Shown here: in pieces, positions 1 to 5,319 of the stretch
Layout of the letters: each line of letters opens with the position of its first letter
Position numbering within the stretch: position 1 is the stretch's first letter
NCBI GenBank assembly: GCA_958451915.1
Contig: CAUDRX010000027.1
Location: 1-18,463, forward strand
Direction: 5' to 3'
DNA from: an uncultured Peptococcaceae bacterium
Lineage (GTDB): Bacteria; Bacillota; Peptococcia; Peptococcales; Peptococcaceae
Length of the DNA stretch: 18,463 nucleotides
The notes under the pieces: model-generated
What the model was told of the DNA's origin: nothing
The model's database searches: none
The model's input: only the letters and a program-made list of their open reading frames with translations
Translations under genes and position numbers: made by a program

Positions 1-71
1 AAGGTTGATGCAATCGCGGCGAAGGCTGTCACGGCTGCAAGAATGAGTTCAATGATGGTTTCGCATGACAT
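1..71 (-). CDS. Small membrane peptide, N-terminal part (gene runs off the left edge)
   Basis: A leftward reading frame starts with ATG at 71 and stays open to the edge (23 codons). It is preceded by GAAAGGAG (plus 80-87) at 8 nt spacing, the best ribosome site in the area. The peptide begins MSCETIIELILAAV and continues almost wholly hydrophobic (residues 6-22), so one membrane helix starting close to the N terminus is likely. Short proteins of this shape in Bacillota prophages include holin-like toxins and Fst/TxpA-type type I toxins, but no family signature can be read from 23 residues. The plus strand is also open here (stop at 76-78) but has no start with a ribosome site. The divergent orientation suggests that a lysogeny or immunity region lies to the left; this is inference. 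Confidence 0.5.
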   Translation of the reverse strand, partial: MSCETIIELILAAVTAFAAIAST

Positions 72-110
72 GGAATAATCTCCTTTCGACGTAAATAACT
101 ACATGATTCT

Positions 111-139
111 ATGATACCGCGTCAAAGACGATGGGTAAA
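111..139 (-). promoter_or_regulatory. Candidate promoter for the leftward membrane-peptide gene
   Basis: Read on the minus strand there is TTTACC (plus 134-139, 4/6 to the -35 consensus), a 17-bp spacer, and TATCAT (plus 111-116, 5/6 to the -10). Transcription would start near 104, giving a leader of about 33 nt before the ATG at 71. The rightward operon must also start in this gap if nothing enters from the left. TATGAT at 110-115 is a possible rightward -10 but has no recognisable -35. Confidence 0.4.
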
Positions 140-156
140 GGAAGGGTGGTGATCAC

Positions 157-513
157 ATGAAAAAGAGAACGCCTGAAGCGGCGCTGGCGGTGGCGAGTAG
201 CCGTCTGTTGGATGCGCATGCGAGGTGGCAGTTCATCAATGAGCATGGCTGCCAGGATCCGTTCTGGCCGGATGGGGTGAACATGAACCTGGTGCGTAAC
301 CAGATGATCAGCCATCGGCGCGAGATGGCGGCACTGTGCGAAGAAAACGGGCTTGAGCTGCCGACGGTCTACTATCTGCCGGTGCCGCCGGAGGTGCCGG
401 ATAACTACATGGCGAACCTGGAACAGAAGGCGCGTGTGGAGCGTCTGGAAGAGATGGGTGAGCAGCTGTCGACAAAGAAGGTCGTGTATGACGACCGGCA
501 GCTGCAGCTGTGA
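157..513 (+). CDS. Hypothetical phage early protein, 118 aa
   Basis: First gene of the rightward operon. The ATG at 157 follows GGAAGGGTGGTGATCAC, a usable though imperfect ribosome site. The protein is soluble, mostly helical and rich in Met, Arg and Glu, with a basic N terminus and a charged C-terminal helix (about residues 83-118). A Trp/aromatic stretch lies around residues 24-40 (RWQFINEHG, DPFWPDG). I do not recognise a domain. Its place at the head of an operon of regulators and replication genes suggests an early host-takeover or regulatory role, but nothing in the sequence proves it. Confidence 0.75.
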   Translation: MKKRTPEAALAVASSRLLDAHARWQFINEHGCQDPFWPDGVNMNLVRNQMISHRREMAALCEENGLELPTVYYLPVPPEVPDNYMANLEQKARVERLEEMGEQLSTKKVVYDDRQLQL

Positions 514-534
514 TCGATGAAAGGTGGTGATGAT

Positions 535-978
535 ATGGCGCAGCTCTCGAATGTGGACAATCTGCTGGTGCAGCTGAGGTGTCTGGTCGATGAGGCTGGC
601 GGCGTGGCGCAGCTGGCGCGTGACAGTGGGGCAGGTAAGAACACGATCTATCGTATGCTCCACGGTGCGCCTTGTCGTCTGGGTACGCTGGAAAAGGTGG
701 CGTGGAGCCGGGGCAAGAGCATTGCTGAGATGTTCCTGGTGCCGGACGTGGAAACAGCCTGGTACCGGGACGCGGCGCTGGCCTATCTGCCGGATAATCT
801 GGCGGGATGCGCGGAAATGACGCATATCGCGGTCGCTGAGAAGGCGGGGGTTCCTTATCGGGTGTTCTTGCAGTATCTGAACGGCAGTCAGAGCCCGATG
901 ACGAACACGCTGCAGAAGATCGCGGATGCAATGGAGATGGAGGTGGCGGATCTGTTCCTGCCGCCGGATGGGGGGTGA
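535..978 (+). CDS. Tandem helix-turn-helix (Xre/Cro-like) DNA-binding protein
   Basis: The 147-aa protein appears to contain two Cro/CI-type helix-turn-helix units. Unit 1 is at about residues 22-68 (GGVAQLARDSGAGKNTIYRM then LGTLEKVA and IAEMFLVP). Unit 2 is at about 94-142 (MTHIAVAEKAGVPYRVFLQY then TNTLQKIADAMEMEVADLFL). Both end in the xLxKIAxxxxxxVxDLF-like tail typical of Xre domains, so an internal duplication is likely. Start chosen at 535 because AAGGTGGTGAT lies just upstream; an in-frame ATG at 517 would put that ribosome site inside the gene. A protein with two HTH units could bind a direct repeat or act as a monomeric Cro-like regulator. Its target is unknown. Confidence 0.7.
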   Translation: MAQLSNVDNLLVQLRCLVDEAGGVAQLARDSGAGKNTIYRMLHGAPCRLGTLEKVAWSRGKSIAEMFLVPDVETAWYRDAALAYLPDNLAGCAEMTHIAVAEKAGVPYRVFLQYLNGSQSPMTNTLQKIADAMEMEVADLFLPPDGG

Positions 979-983
979 AGCGG

Positions 984-1079
984 ATGACGAATGATGAGAT
1001 CCTGGACCTTTTGTGGGAAGTATTGAGAGCGGAAGGAGGTGGGCAGGATGAAGAGCCCGAATCGATTGAGCGTTGTTGA
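984..1079 (+). CDS. Possible 31-aa peptide overlapping the next gene
   Basis: ATG at 984 follows GGGGGGTGAAGCGG at good spacing. It encodes an acidic peptide beginning MTNDEILDLLWEVLR that could form an amphipathic helix, followed by a Gly/Glu-rich tail. The last 32 nt overlap the gene starting at 1048. It fills what would otherwise be a 69-bp gap in a tightly packed operon. Short length and no recognisable family make it a weak call. Confidence 0.3.
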   Translation: MTNDEILDLLWEVLRAEGGGQDEEPESIERC

Positions 1080-1260
1080 TGCGGCGGCGTTGATGGGTGT
1101 GACGCAGCAGTTCATTCGCATCGGATTGCAGAAGAATGTCTTTCCGTTCGGTTATGCGGTGAAGCGTGAGCGACGGTGGTCGTATTACATCTCACCGGTG
1201 AAGTTCACGGAATACACTGGGATCACGCTGCCGGAAACGTTGGACGGTGAAGCGCTATGA
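1048..1260 (+). CDS. Small winged-HTH / excisionase-like DNA-binding protein
   Basis: A 70-aa basic protein. LSVVDAAALMGVTQQFIRIG (about residues 7-26) looks like the first helices of a MerR/excisionase-type HTH. Next come the beta-wing-like RERRWSYYISPVKFTEYTG. This layout is common in small phage DNA-binding proteins of Bacillota. The start at 1048 is preceded by GGAAGGAGGT with 7 nt spacing; a GTG at 1039 in frame lies within that ribosome site and is rejected. The stop overlaps the next start as ATGA. The role could be recombination directionality or transcription control; sequence alone cannot decide. Confidence 0.65.
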   Translation: MKSPNRLSVVDAAALMGVTQQFIRIGLQKNVFPFGYAVKRERRWSYYISPVKFTEYTGITLPETLDGEAL

Positions 1261-1430
1261 CGAACTTTGAGAAATTCATCGACCGCATCTTTCCGACGAT
1301 GATGGGCGATTGTGCGATCTACAAGCTGCGTATGGGCGGCAAGCGTCATATCGGCGAAGGCTGCAGCCGCAAGTGCAAGGAATGCCAGCAGGCCTCGAAG
1401 GCATGGCTGCTGGCGGAAGTGGAGGAATAA
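1257..1430 (+). CDS. Four-cysteine small protein, 57 aa
   Basis: Starts in an ATGA overlap with the previous gene and ends three bases before the next ATG. The protein contains one isolated Cys (GDCAIYKL) and then GCSRKCKECQQ, a C-x3-C-x2-C cluster in a basic setting. That cluster could bind zinc or contact nucleic acid, but four ligands of this spacing match no family I can name. The start GMGG-rich segment and C-terminal AWLLAEVEE helix flank it. The tight coupling on both sides and the length of the open frame support a real gene. Function unknown. Confidence 0.55.
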   Translation: MTNFEKFIDRIFPTMMGDCAIYKLRMGGKRHIGEGCSRKCKECQQASKAWLLAEVEE

Positions 1431-1432
1431 CA

Positions 1433-1822
1433 ATGGATAAACGAAAGATCAAGCGCCCAAGCGCGCTGAAAACGGAAGCAGACGTGCTCCTGACCTTGAC
1501 CGAAGAGAAGGGCGCGGCAAAGGATCAACCGCTCGAAGAGCTGCAGGACGAGGCGGCGTATCTGAAGAAGGACCTGCTGGGCATGCAGATGGTGAGTTTC
1601 TCTTACAGAGAGCTGTATGTGATCCTGCGATTCCTGGTCGAGCTGAACCGGCAGGATGAGGAAGCGGCGATCGCGCATTATGTGCGCGGCGAGGACGAAG
1701 AACTCTTGTGCGGCATCCTGGCAGCGGGCATTATCCAGGAGATGGATGAATACGCGGTCTGTGGGATATTCCAGGCGCTGAAAAAGAAAGGCATCAGTTT
1801 GGGGGAGGTGTTTGGAAGATGA
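1433..1822 (+). CDS. Hypothetical helical phage protein, 129 aa
   Basis: ATG at 1433 is preceded by GGAGGAATAAC. The same frame is open upstream but the ribosome site fixes this start. The product has a basic N terminus (MDKRKIKRPSALK), an acidic helical segment with coiled-coil-like spacing (about residues 20-50), then hydrophobic and amphipathic helices (YRELYVILRFLVELNRQ, LLCGILAAGIIQEM). It looks all-alpha and soluble. The stop overlaps the next ATG as ATGA. No family recognised; conserved position between small DNA-binding genes and a membrane peptide suggests an accessory early protein. Confidence 0.7.
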   Translation: MDKRKIKRPSALKTEADVLLTLTEEKGAAKDQPLEELQDEAAYLKKDLLGMQMVSFSYRELYVILRFLVELNRQDEEAAIAHYVRGEDEELLCGILAAGIIQEMDEYAVCGIFQALKKKGISLGEVFGR

Positions 1823-2010
1823 TGTACAGAGACAGGGTGTTCCGCAATGCCATGATGGTGGAGATCGTGATGGAAGTGATCGGCTTCTTCGCAGACAGCC
1901 CCTTGCTGGCAGAGGTCGCGGTGATCGCACTGGCGACGACGGGGATCCTCTGGGAGATCTTCCTGGCGGGCGACCGCAAGCAGAGGAAACGCGCATGCAG
2001 ATCCAGATGA
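1819..2010 (+). CDS. Small single-pass or two-helix membrane protein, 63 aa
   Basis: ATG at 1819 (a second ATG follows directly) lies 8 nt after GGAGGTG, in an ATGA overlap with the upstream gene. Residues about 12-47 are hydrophobic (MMVEIVMEVIGFFADSP then LLAEVAVIALATTGILWEIF), enough for one clear membrane helix at about 29-47 and perhaps a second weaker one. A basic tail (DRKQRKRACRSR) would stay in the cytoplasm. It sits far from any lysis cassette, so a holin is unlikely. It might anchor an early complex or alter the host membrane; this is inference. Confidence 0.6.
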   Translation: MMYRDRVFRNAMMVEIVMEVIGFFADSPLLAEVAVIALATTGILWEIFLAGDRKQRKRACRSR

Positions 2011-2360
2011 AGCGGATGCTCGTGGTGATGGATGGCGAAGGGCGGCACCTGGAGGCGGTCATCGTCGAAGGGGAGCGGCTCAGGCTGATCGACAACCGGG
2101 GCGAGTGCCGCGAAGGCACGCTCAAGCGCGTGCACGACAGCGACATCGTGCTGCTGGAAGACGGCGGCAATACCAGGCTGGTGCGGTTCAACCGCATCGA
2201 CTATGTAGAAAGGATAGGCAGACATGAAAGAGATCAAAGGCAGATGGTCGAAGAGACCGAAGTGGATGGACTGGGCGCGTGTGATGATCTACATCCCGGA
2301 AGACGGGACCGTGAAGATGGCGAAGGATGCGCCGGGTGTGCTGGAGAAGCTGATGCCTGA
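1995..2360 (+). CDS. Small beta-barrel-like protein of unknown function, long 3' overlap
   Basis: ATG at 1995 follows AGAGGAAAC and overlaps the membrane-protein gene by 16 bp. Residues 1-75 look like a compact beta protein: strand-like segments RMLVVMDGEG, LEAVIVEGERLRLID, DIVLLEDGG and LVRFNRIDYVERI alternate with Gly/Asp turns, a pattern like SH3 or Sm-type barrels. After about residue 76 the reading is Asp/Glu/Arg/Gly-rich with little structure, and it overlaps the next gene by 137 bp. That tail is probably what the next gene looks like in the wrong frame, so the gene may have lost its natural stop. Function unknown. Confidence 0.55.
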   Translation: MQIQMKRMLVVMDGEGRHLEAVIVEGERLRLIDNRGECREGTLKRVHDSDIVLLEDGGNTRLVRFNRIDYVERIGRHERDQRQMVEETEVDGLGACDDLHPGRRDREDGEGCAGCAGEADA

Positions 2361-2598
2361 CGCTGTAGACGCAGAGAGCAGACTGCTGGAGCCACCAGAG
2401 ACCATGCTGCGTGTCAGAGGCAAGAAACGACGCAACAGACTGGCGACGGCCGTTTGCGGGAAGAACATCAACGGACCAGCCCTGATCTGCAAGGTGCAGA
2501 CCGACGCGTTCGGCGAACCAGCGTGGGGCGGCATGACAGCGGAAGAGGCTGGCAAGTGGGTCGGCAAGCTGGTGAAGATCAAAGGGTCGTTGAAATGA
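2224..2598 (+). CDS. Hypothetical basic phage protein, 124 aa
   Basis: ATG at 2224 follows AAAGGATAGGCAGAC. The protein is strongly basic (MKEIKGRWSKRPKWMDWAR, and RVRGKKRRNRL near residue 64) with a structured C-terminal half (NINGPALICKVQ, then GMTAEEAGKWVGKLVKIKG). It could bind nucleic acid. It is the last gene before the non-coding segment in front of rep. In rolling-circle plasmids that position is often taken by a copy-control gene, but there is no visible similarity to CopG-type proteins. I do not recognise the family. Confidence 0.65.
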   Translation: MKEIKGRWSKRPKWMDWARVMIYIPEDGTVKMAKDAPGVLEKLMPDAVDAESRLLEPPETMLRVRGKKRRNRLATAVCGKNINGPALICKVQTDAFGEPAWGGMTAEEAGKWVGKLVKIKGSLK

Positions 2599-2609
2599 AA
2601 AAAGCGCAC

Positions 2610-2647
2610 AAAAAAAGAGATGATAGCGCTGGGAACGCGATCATCTC
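2610..2647 (-). terminator. Intrinsic terminator of the leftward small RNA
   Basis: The arms GAGATGAT (plus 2617-2624) and ATCATCTC (2640-2647) pair over 8 bp. After a single mismatch, GCG (2626-2628) and CGC (2636-2638) extend the stem by 3 bp, with a 7-nt loop. Read leftward the hairpin is followed by seven T (2616-2610). Read rightward it has no T tract, so it acts only on minus-strand transcripts. Confidence 0.65.
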
Positions 2648-2666
2648 ACGGCACAATATATAACCT
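2610..2666 (-). ncRNA. Predicted leftward small RNA (about 57 nt) upstream of rep
   Basis: The minus strand has a consensus promoter (2673-2701) and, about 20 bp downstream of the predicted +1 at A2666, a hairpin followed by seven T residues (2610-2616). The resulting transcript would be about 57 nt: an AU-rich 5' single-stranded part and a 3' terminator stem-loop. It lies wholly between two rightward genes and is complementary to any mRNA that reads from the upstream gene into rep. By analogy with counter-transcribed RNAs in rolling-circle plasmids (for example RNAII of pMV158, encoded between copG and repB) it could control rep. Size and boundaries are predictions from signals only. Confidence 0.6.
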
Positions 2667-2672
2667 ATGATC

Positions 2673-2701
2673 ATTATAAATGTGCCTGGTGCGAAAGTCA
2701 A
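2673..2701 (-). promoter_or_regulatory. Strong sigma-A-type promoter, leftward
   Basis: On the minus strand: -35 TTGACT (plus 2696-2701, 5/6), exactly 17 bp spacer, -10 TATAAT (plus 2673-2678, 6/6), then a purine at 7 nt (A at 2666). This is the best promoter match in the non-coding DNA of the window. It points away from rep and against the direction of the surrounding genes. Confidence 0.7.
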
Positions 2702-2727
2702 GAGAAGCGCAGTCTGTTGCGCTTCTC
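2702..2727. repeat. Inverted repeat (9-bp arms, 8-nt loop) upstream of rep; candidate origin or operator
   Basis: GAGAAGCGC (2702-2710) and GCGCTTCTC (2719-2727) are perfectly complementary around AGTCTGTT. No T tract follows on either strand, so it is not a simple terminator. It abuts the -35 of the leftward promoter on one side. The AT-rich segment with the weaker repeat AATTG/CAATT (2736-2740 and 2748-2752) is on the other. HUH endonucleases usually nick at a hairpin near their own gene, which makes this the best candidate nick region in the window. An operator for Rep or another regulator is the alternative. Confidence 0.45.
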
Positions 2728-2766
2728 GGGCTTGTAATTGGTATTAACAATTCGAGGAGACAGAGC

Positions 2767-3558
2767 ATGGGCACATTCGTGAGAGAGAAAAAGATCCACT
2801 GTGGCAAAGATCATCTGGAGGTGGATATCTACCAGCTGAGTGACAAGCACCTGCGCAAGAAGAAAAGCCAGAAGCGGGAGAAGGTCACCGCACCGGCTCA
2901 GAAGAACCTGAATGACAAGAATGCCAAGCGCTATCTCAGGCAGCTGGTGAAGACAAACTTCAAGACCGGCGATCTGCATGTGACCTGCACCTATCGTAGG
3001 GAGTTCCTGCCGCAGACCATGGAAGAGGCCGAGAAGGAAGTGACCAACTTCATCCGGCGCATCCAATACTGGTGCAAGAAAGAAAAGCTGCCGGCCCTCA
3101 AGTACATCATCATCACAGAAGGCGTCTGTCAGGGAGAAAAACCGAAGCGCGTGCACCATCACATCATCATGAGCGGTGTGGACCGAGACACCGTGGAAGG
3201 GCTCTGGCGCAAGCCGAAGCGGAAGGGGCAGAAGGTGGGCGAGAAGATCGGCTTCTGTAATGCCGACCGTTTGCAGATGGATGATGACGGCGGGGTGAAT
3301 GCGCTGGTGAATTATCTCAGCAAGGATCCCCAGGGCCGCAAGCGCTGGCGCAGCAGCCAGAACCTGGCCAAGCCCACCCAAACCGTGGCTGACCGCAAAT
3401 GGAGCAGAAGGCGTCTGGCAGAAACGGCCAGTGTGCATGATGATGACCAGCGCTTCTGGGAAAAGAGATACCCCGGCTGGCGCATGGTGAGCTGCCAGTC
3501 GACGTATAACGAGATCTCCGGGTGGAACATCTACCTGGAATTAAGGAGGATGGAATGA
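2767..3558 (+). CDS. rep: HUH-type rolling-circle replication initiator (Rep endonuclease)
   Basis: A 263-aa protein with the three landmarks of single-tyrosine HUH endonucleases. Motif 1 is LHVTCTY (residues 70-76, the FLTLTY-like strand). Motif 2 is VHHHIIM with metal-binding His130 and His132. Motif 3 is VNYLSKD with catalytic Tyr183 and Lys186 (YxxK). Such enzymes nick one strand at the origin, stay linked to the 5' end and start rolling-circle replication. The start at 2767 has GAGGAG 7 nt upstream; an in-frame ATG at 2680 has no ribosome site and would read through the hairpin. An extended -10 (TGGTATTAA, 2739-2747) is a weak own-promoter candidate. No helicase domain is visible in this protein. 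SSB is encoded 0.9 kb downstream, which fits exposure of single strands. Confidence 0.85.
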   Translation: MGTFVREKKIHCGKDHLEVDIYQLSDKHLRKKKSQKREKVTAPAQKNLNDKNAKRYLRQLVKTNFKTGDLHVTCTYRREFLPQTMEEAEKEVTNFIRRIQYWCKKEKLPALKYIIITEGVCQGEKPKRVHHHIIMSGVDRDTVEGLWRKPKRKGQKVGEKIGFCNADRLQMDDDGGVNALVNYLSKDPQGRKRWRSSQNLAKPTQTVADRKWSRRRLAETASVHDDDQRFWEKRYPGWRMVSCQSTYNEISGWNIYLELRRME

Positions 3559-3773
3559 TCGAGCGCAAACCATTGCCGGCACCCCGGCAGAAATTGTACA
3601 TCGGCAAACGCTACCGATTCCGTGAGAAGGTGCAGCGGAAGAACGGTGATGAGCCTTTTACAGGAAAAGTCGTCGCCGCCTATCCGAGCTATTATCTGGT
3701 GGACACGGGGCACTTCGTCACCACCGTTCATGCGAACTGCATCGGCATTGACATCGAGGTGGTGGAAGCATGA
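3555..3773 (+). CDS. SH3-like small protein, 72 aa
   Basis: The start at 3555 lies in an ATGA overlap with the rep stop and 5 nt after AAGGAGG. After a basic Pro-rich N terminus the protein reads as alternating beta strands (KLYIGKRYRFREKV, FTGKVVAAYPSYYLVDT, FVTTVHANCIGIDIEVVE), an SH3/KOW-like pattern common in small phage proteins downstream of replication genes. Its start coupling to rep suggests a fixed ratio to Rep and possibly a helper role. No specific family can be named. Confidence 0.65.
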   Translation: MIERKPLPAPRQKLYIGKRYRFREKVQRKNGDEPFTGKVVAAYPSYYLVDTGHFVTTVHANCIGIDIEVVEA

Positions 3774-4066
3774 TCCGATTCGAAGACCGCGCCTGCTTTA
3801 TCTGTGGCAGTCGGGAGCGCGTGGAGCTGCACCACATCTTCGGTGCTGCCGATCGCAGGAAGTCGGACGAAGACGGGCTGACCGTCTTCCTCTGCGCCAG
3901 GTGCCATCGGGAGGGAAAGACCAGCGCCCACGGATCCGGCGAGACCGCCCAGCTCCTGCATGCCATCGGCGAACTGATGTGGCTGCGTGCCCATCCGGAA
4001 GCGGGCGTGTGGGATTTCCGCCGACGGTATGGCAGGAACTATCTGAGAGATTACAAGGAGGAATGA
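3770..4066 (+). CDS. Small HNH-type zinc-finger nuclease-like protein
   Basis: A 98-aa protein with CFIC (Cys9, Cys12), LHHIF (His21, His22), LCARCH (Cys42, Cys45, His46) and a further His54. This CxxC, HH, CxxCH order is that of compact HNH/McrA-like proteins found beside phage replication and recombination genes (NinG/DUF968-like in layout). It probably binds one zinc ion and may cut branched or single-stranded DNA produced during replication; activity is inferred. Starts in an ATGA overlap with the previous gene, so it is translationally coupled to the rep cluster. Confidence 0.7.
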   Translation: MIRFEDRACFICGSRERVELHHIFGAADRRKSDEDGLTVFLCARCHREGKTSAHGSGETAQLLHAIGELMWLRAHPEAGVWDFRRRYGRNYLRDYKEE

Positions 4067-4069
4067 GAG

Positions 4070-4420
4070 ATGATAGATATTTTGGTCGTTCGACCGGGAG
4101 AAGCACCCGAGTGGATGCAGATACCAAATACGCTCAAAGCGATGCAGAAGATCGTGGATGGGAAGATCGAGCTTGTGCGGCCGTGGGACAATGACGTGGC
4201 TGTGGTGTGCAATGAAGAGGCACTGCTGATGAATCTGCCACCAAACCGTATCGTGTGCCATCCCAGCGGCAATGTGTGGGGCCTGTTGTGCGGCACGTTC
4301 TTCCTCTGCCTGGCGCCAAGGAACAGCGAGGTGTTCATGAGCCTGCCACCGATGCTGGGAGAAATGTATGAACCATTGATGGTGAAGCCTTTGTGTGTAT
4401 TGGGGGTGCAGGATGAATAA
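4070..4420 (+). CDS. DUF3846 family protein
   Basis: A 116-aa protein starting 8 nt after AAGGAGG. The sequence follows the DUF3846 pattern: an N-terminal strand with a proline-rich turn (ILVVRPGEAPEW), LKAMQKIVDGKIELVRPW, then VAVVCNEEALLMNLPPNR and a GLLCGTFFLC strand. DUF3846 proteins are widespread in phages and plasmids of Bacillota, usually near SSB or replication genes as here. Their molecular role is unknown; some resemble small anti-restriction-like folds, which I cannot confirm. The 3' end overlaps ssb by 8 bp. Confidence 0.8.
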   Translation: MIDILVVRPGEAPEWMQIPNTLKAMQKIVDGKIELVRPWDNDVAVVCNEEALLMNLPPNRIVCHPSGNVWGLLCGTFFLCLAPRNSEVFMSLPPMLGEMYEPLMVKPLCVLGVQDE

Positions 4421-4874
4421 AGTGCTATTGACAGGTCGTTTGACCAAGGACCCAGAGCTGCGCTATACGCCATCTGGTACGCCGGTGTGCCGCTTCAATC
4501 TAGCGGTGAGCAGACCGTCGGCAGAGGGTGATGCGGATTTTGTTCCATGCACGGCCTGGGGAAAGACGGCGGAAAATCTGGCTCAGTATATGCGCAAGGG
4601 TGGAATGCTGGCCGTAGAAGGTCGTATCCAGGTGTCGACTTATGACAAGGATGGAAAGCGGCGCTGGGACATCCATGTGGTCGCTGGGCGTATCGAGTTC
4701 ATGGGGAACAAGCGTCAGGACGATGCGCCAGAAGAAGCGGCACCGGGTGGCGACAGTGCGCCGGTGAATGACTATACACAACGGCAGAATGACTTCACAT
4801 CGCCAGGAGCGCAGCGGTCGTTCGGCGATTTTGGCACCGAGGTAAATTTCAGTGATGAAGATCTGCCCTTCTAG
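4413..4874 (+). CDS. ssb: Single-stranded DNA-binding protein
   Basis: A 153-aa protein with a typical OB-fold start (MNKVLLTGRLTKDPELRYTP), the FVPCTAWGKTAENL segment and strand GGMLAVEGRIQVSTY. A flexible Gln/Asp/Gly-rich linker (about 100-140) follows, ending in the acidic tip SDEDLPF that recruits partner proteins. It coats single strands made during replication, in line with the rolling-circle Rep upstream. Start set at 4413, where MNKV begins and GGGGGTG precedes; an in-frame ATG at 4395 would add a non-conserved leader. Cysteines at 26 and 46 are unusual but tolerable. Confidence 0.92.
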   Translation: MNKVLLTGRLTKDPELRYTPSGTPVCRFNLAVSRPSAEGDADFVPCTAWGKTAENLAQYMRKGGMLAVEGRIQVSTYDKDGKRRWDIHVVAGRIEFMGNKRQDDAPEEAAPGGDSAPVNDYTQRQNDFTSPGAQRSFGDFGTEVNFSDEDLPF

Positions 4875-4920
4875 GACACGATGGGCAGAGCCGCAGAGGA
4901 TGCCATTTTAGGAGGCAAAG

Positions 4921-5319
4921 ATGAACGAAGAAGGATACAGAGATTTTGTGATGGACCGGCATTATGCATTCCGGCGCGCCAGAGAAGAGGCGGCGCTGGG
5001 GCTGGCGAGTGAAGCTGGTGAGGTGGCACAGCTGGTGCGCAAAGAAGAGTTTGAAGGCGAGCGCGCAGCGGTGACGGATGTGGCTTTTGAGCTTGCAGAC
5101 GTGTTGCACTATGTGATGTTACTTTCTACACATCTGGGCATGAGTTTGGCACAGTTGTGGAAACTGAACGTGTTCAAGTTGAAAGAGCGAGAAGCAGGGC
5201 GCGAAGAGGATGCGTTGCAGTGGCTGCGGCTAGAAGCGCGGGATTCCAAAACGGTGCACGAGGCGATGGCAGCGGCAGAATCGCAACGCAGGAAAGCGGG
5301 GCGATGGCCATGGGAATGA
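4921..5319 (+). CDS. MazG-like nucleotide pyrophosphohydrolase
   Basis: A 132-aa protein of the all-alpha NTP pyrophosphohydrolase type. It has the ExxE motif (Glu31, Glu34 in LASEAGEVAQ) and the ExxD motif (Glu57, Asp60 in FELADVLHY) that bind Mg2+, followed by the helix SLAQLWKLNVFKLKER. Members hydrolyse (d)NTPs or ppGpp-like nucleotides to monophosphates; phages use them to adjust the nucleotide pool or blunt the stringent response. TAGGAGG precedes the ATG. The C terminus (about 95-132) is charged and not part of the core fold. Confidence 0.85.
   Translation: MNEEGYRDFVMDRHYAFRRAREEAALGLASEAGEVAQLVRKEEFEGERAAVTDVAFELADVLHYVMLLSTHLGMSLAQLWKLNVFKLKEREAGREEDALQWLRLEARDSKTVHEAMAAAESQRRKAGRWPWE

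Noticed and set aside
1346..2197. 283-codon open frame on the minus strand
   Set aside because: Ser/Arg/Pro-rich low-complexity reading across three well-coupled plus-strand genes.
2579..2644. Leftward 21-codon hydrophobic peptide (MIAFPALSSLFLCAFF start) inside the small RNA
   Set aside because: No ribosome site, and its Phe-rich part is simply the T runs of the terminator; the RNA would end before its stop.
2595..2663. Rightward 22-codon frame starting in an ATGA overlap
   Set aside because: Weak ribosome site and the frame runs through the terminator hairpin; the basic peptide has no recognisable feature. Kept only as a remote possibility.
2680..2766. Longer rep start at ATG 2680
   Set aside because: No ribosome site, and it would translate the inverted repeat; GAGGAG fixes the start at 2767.
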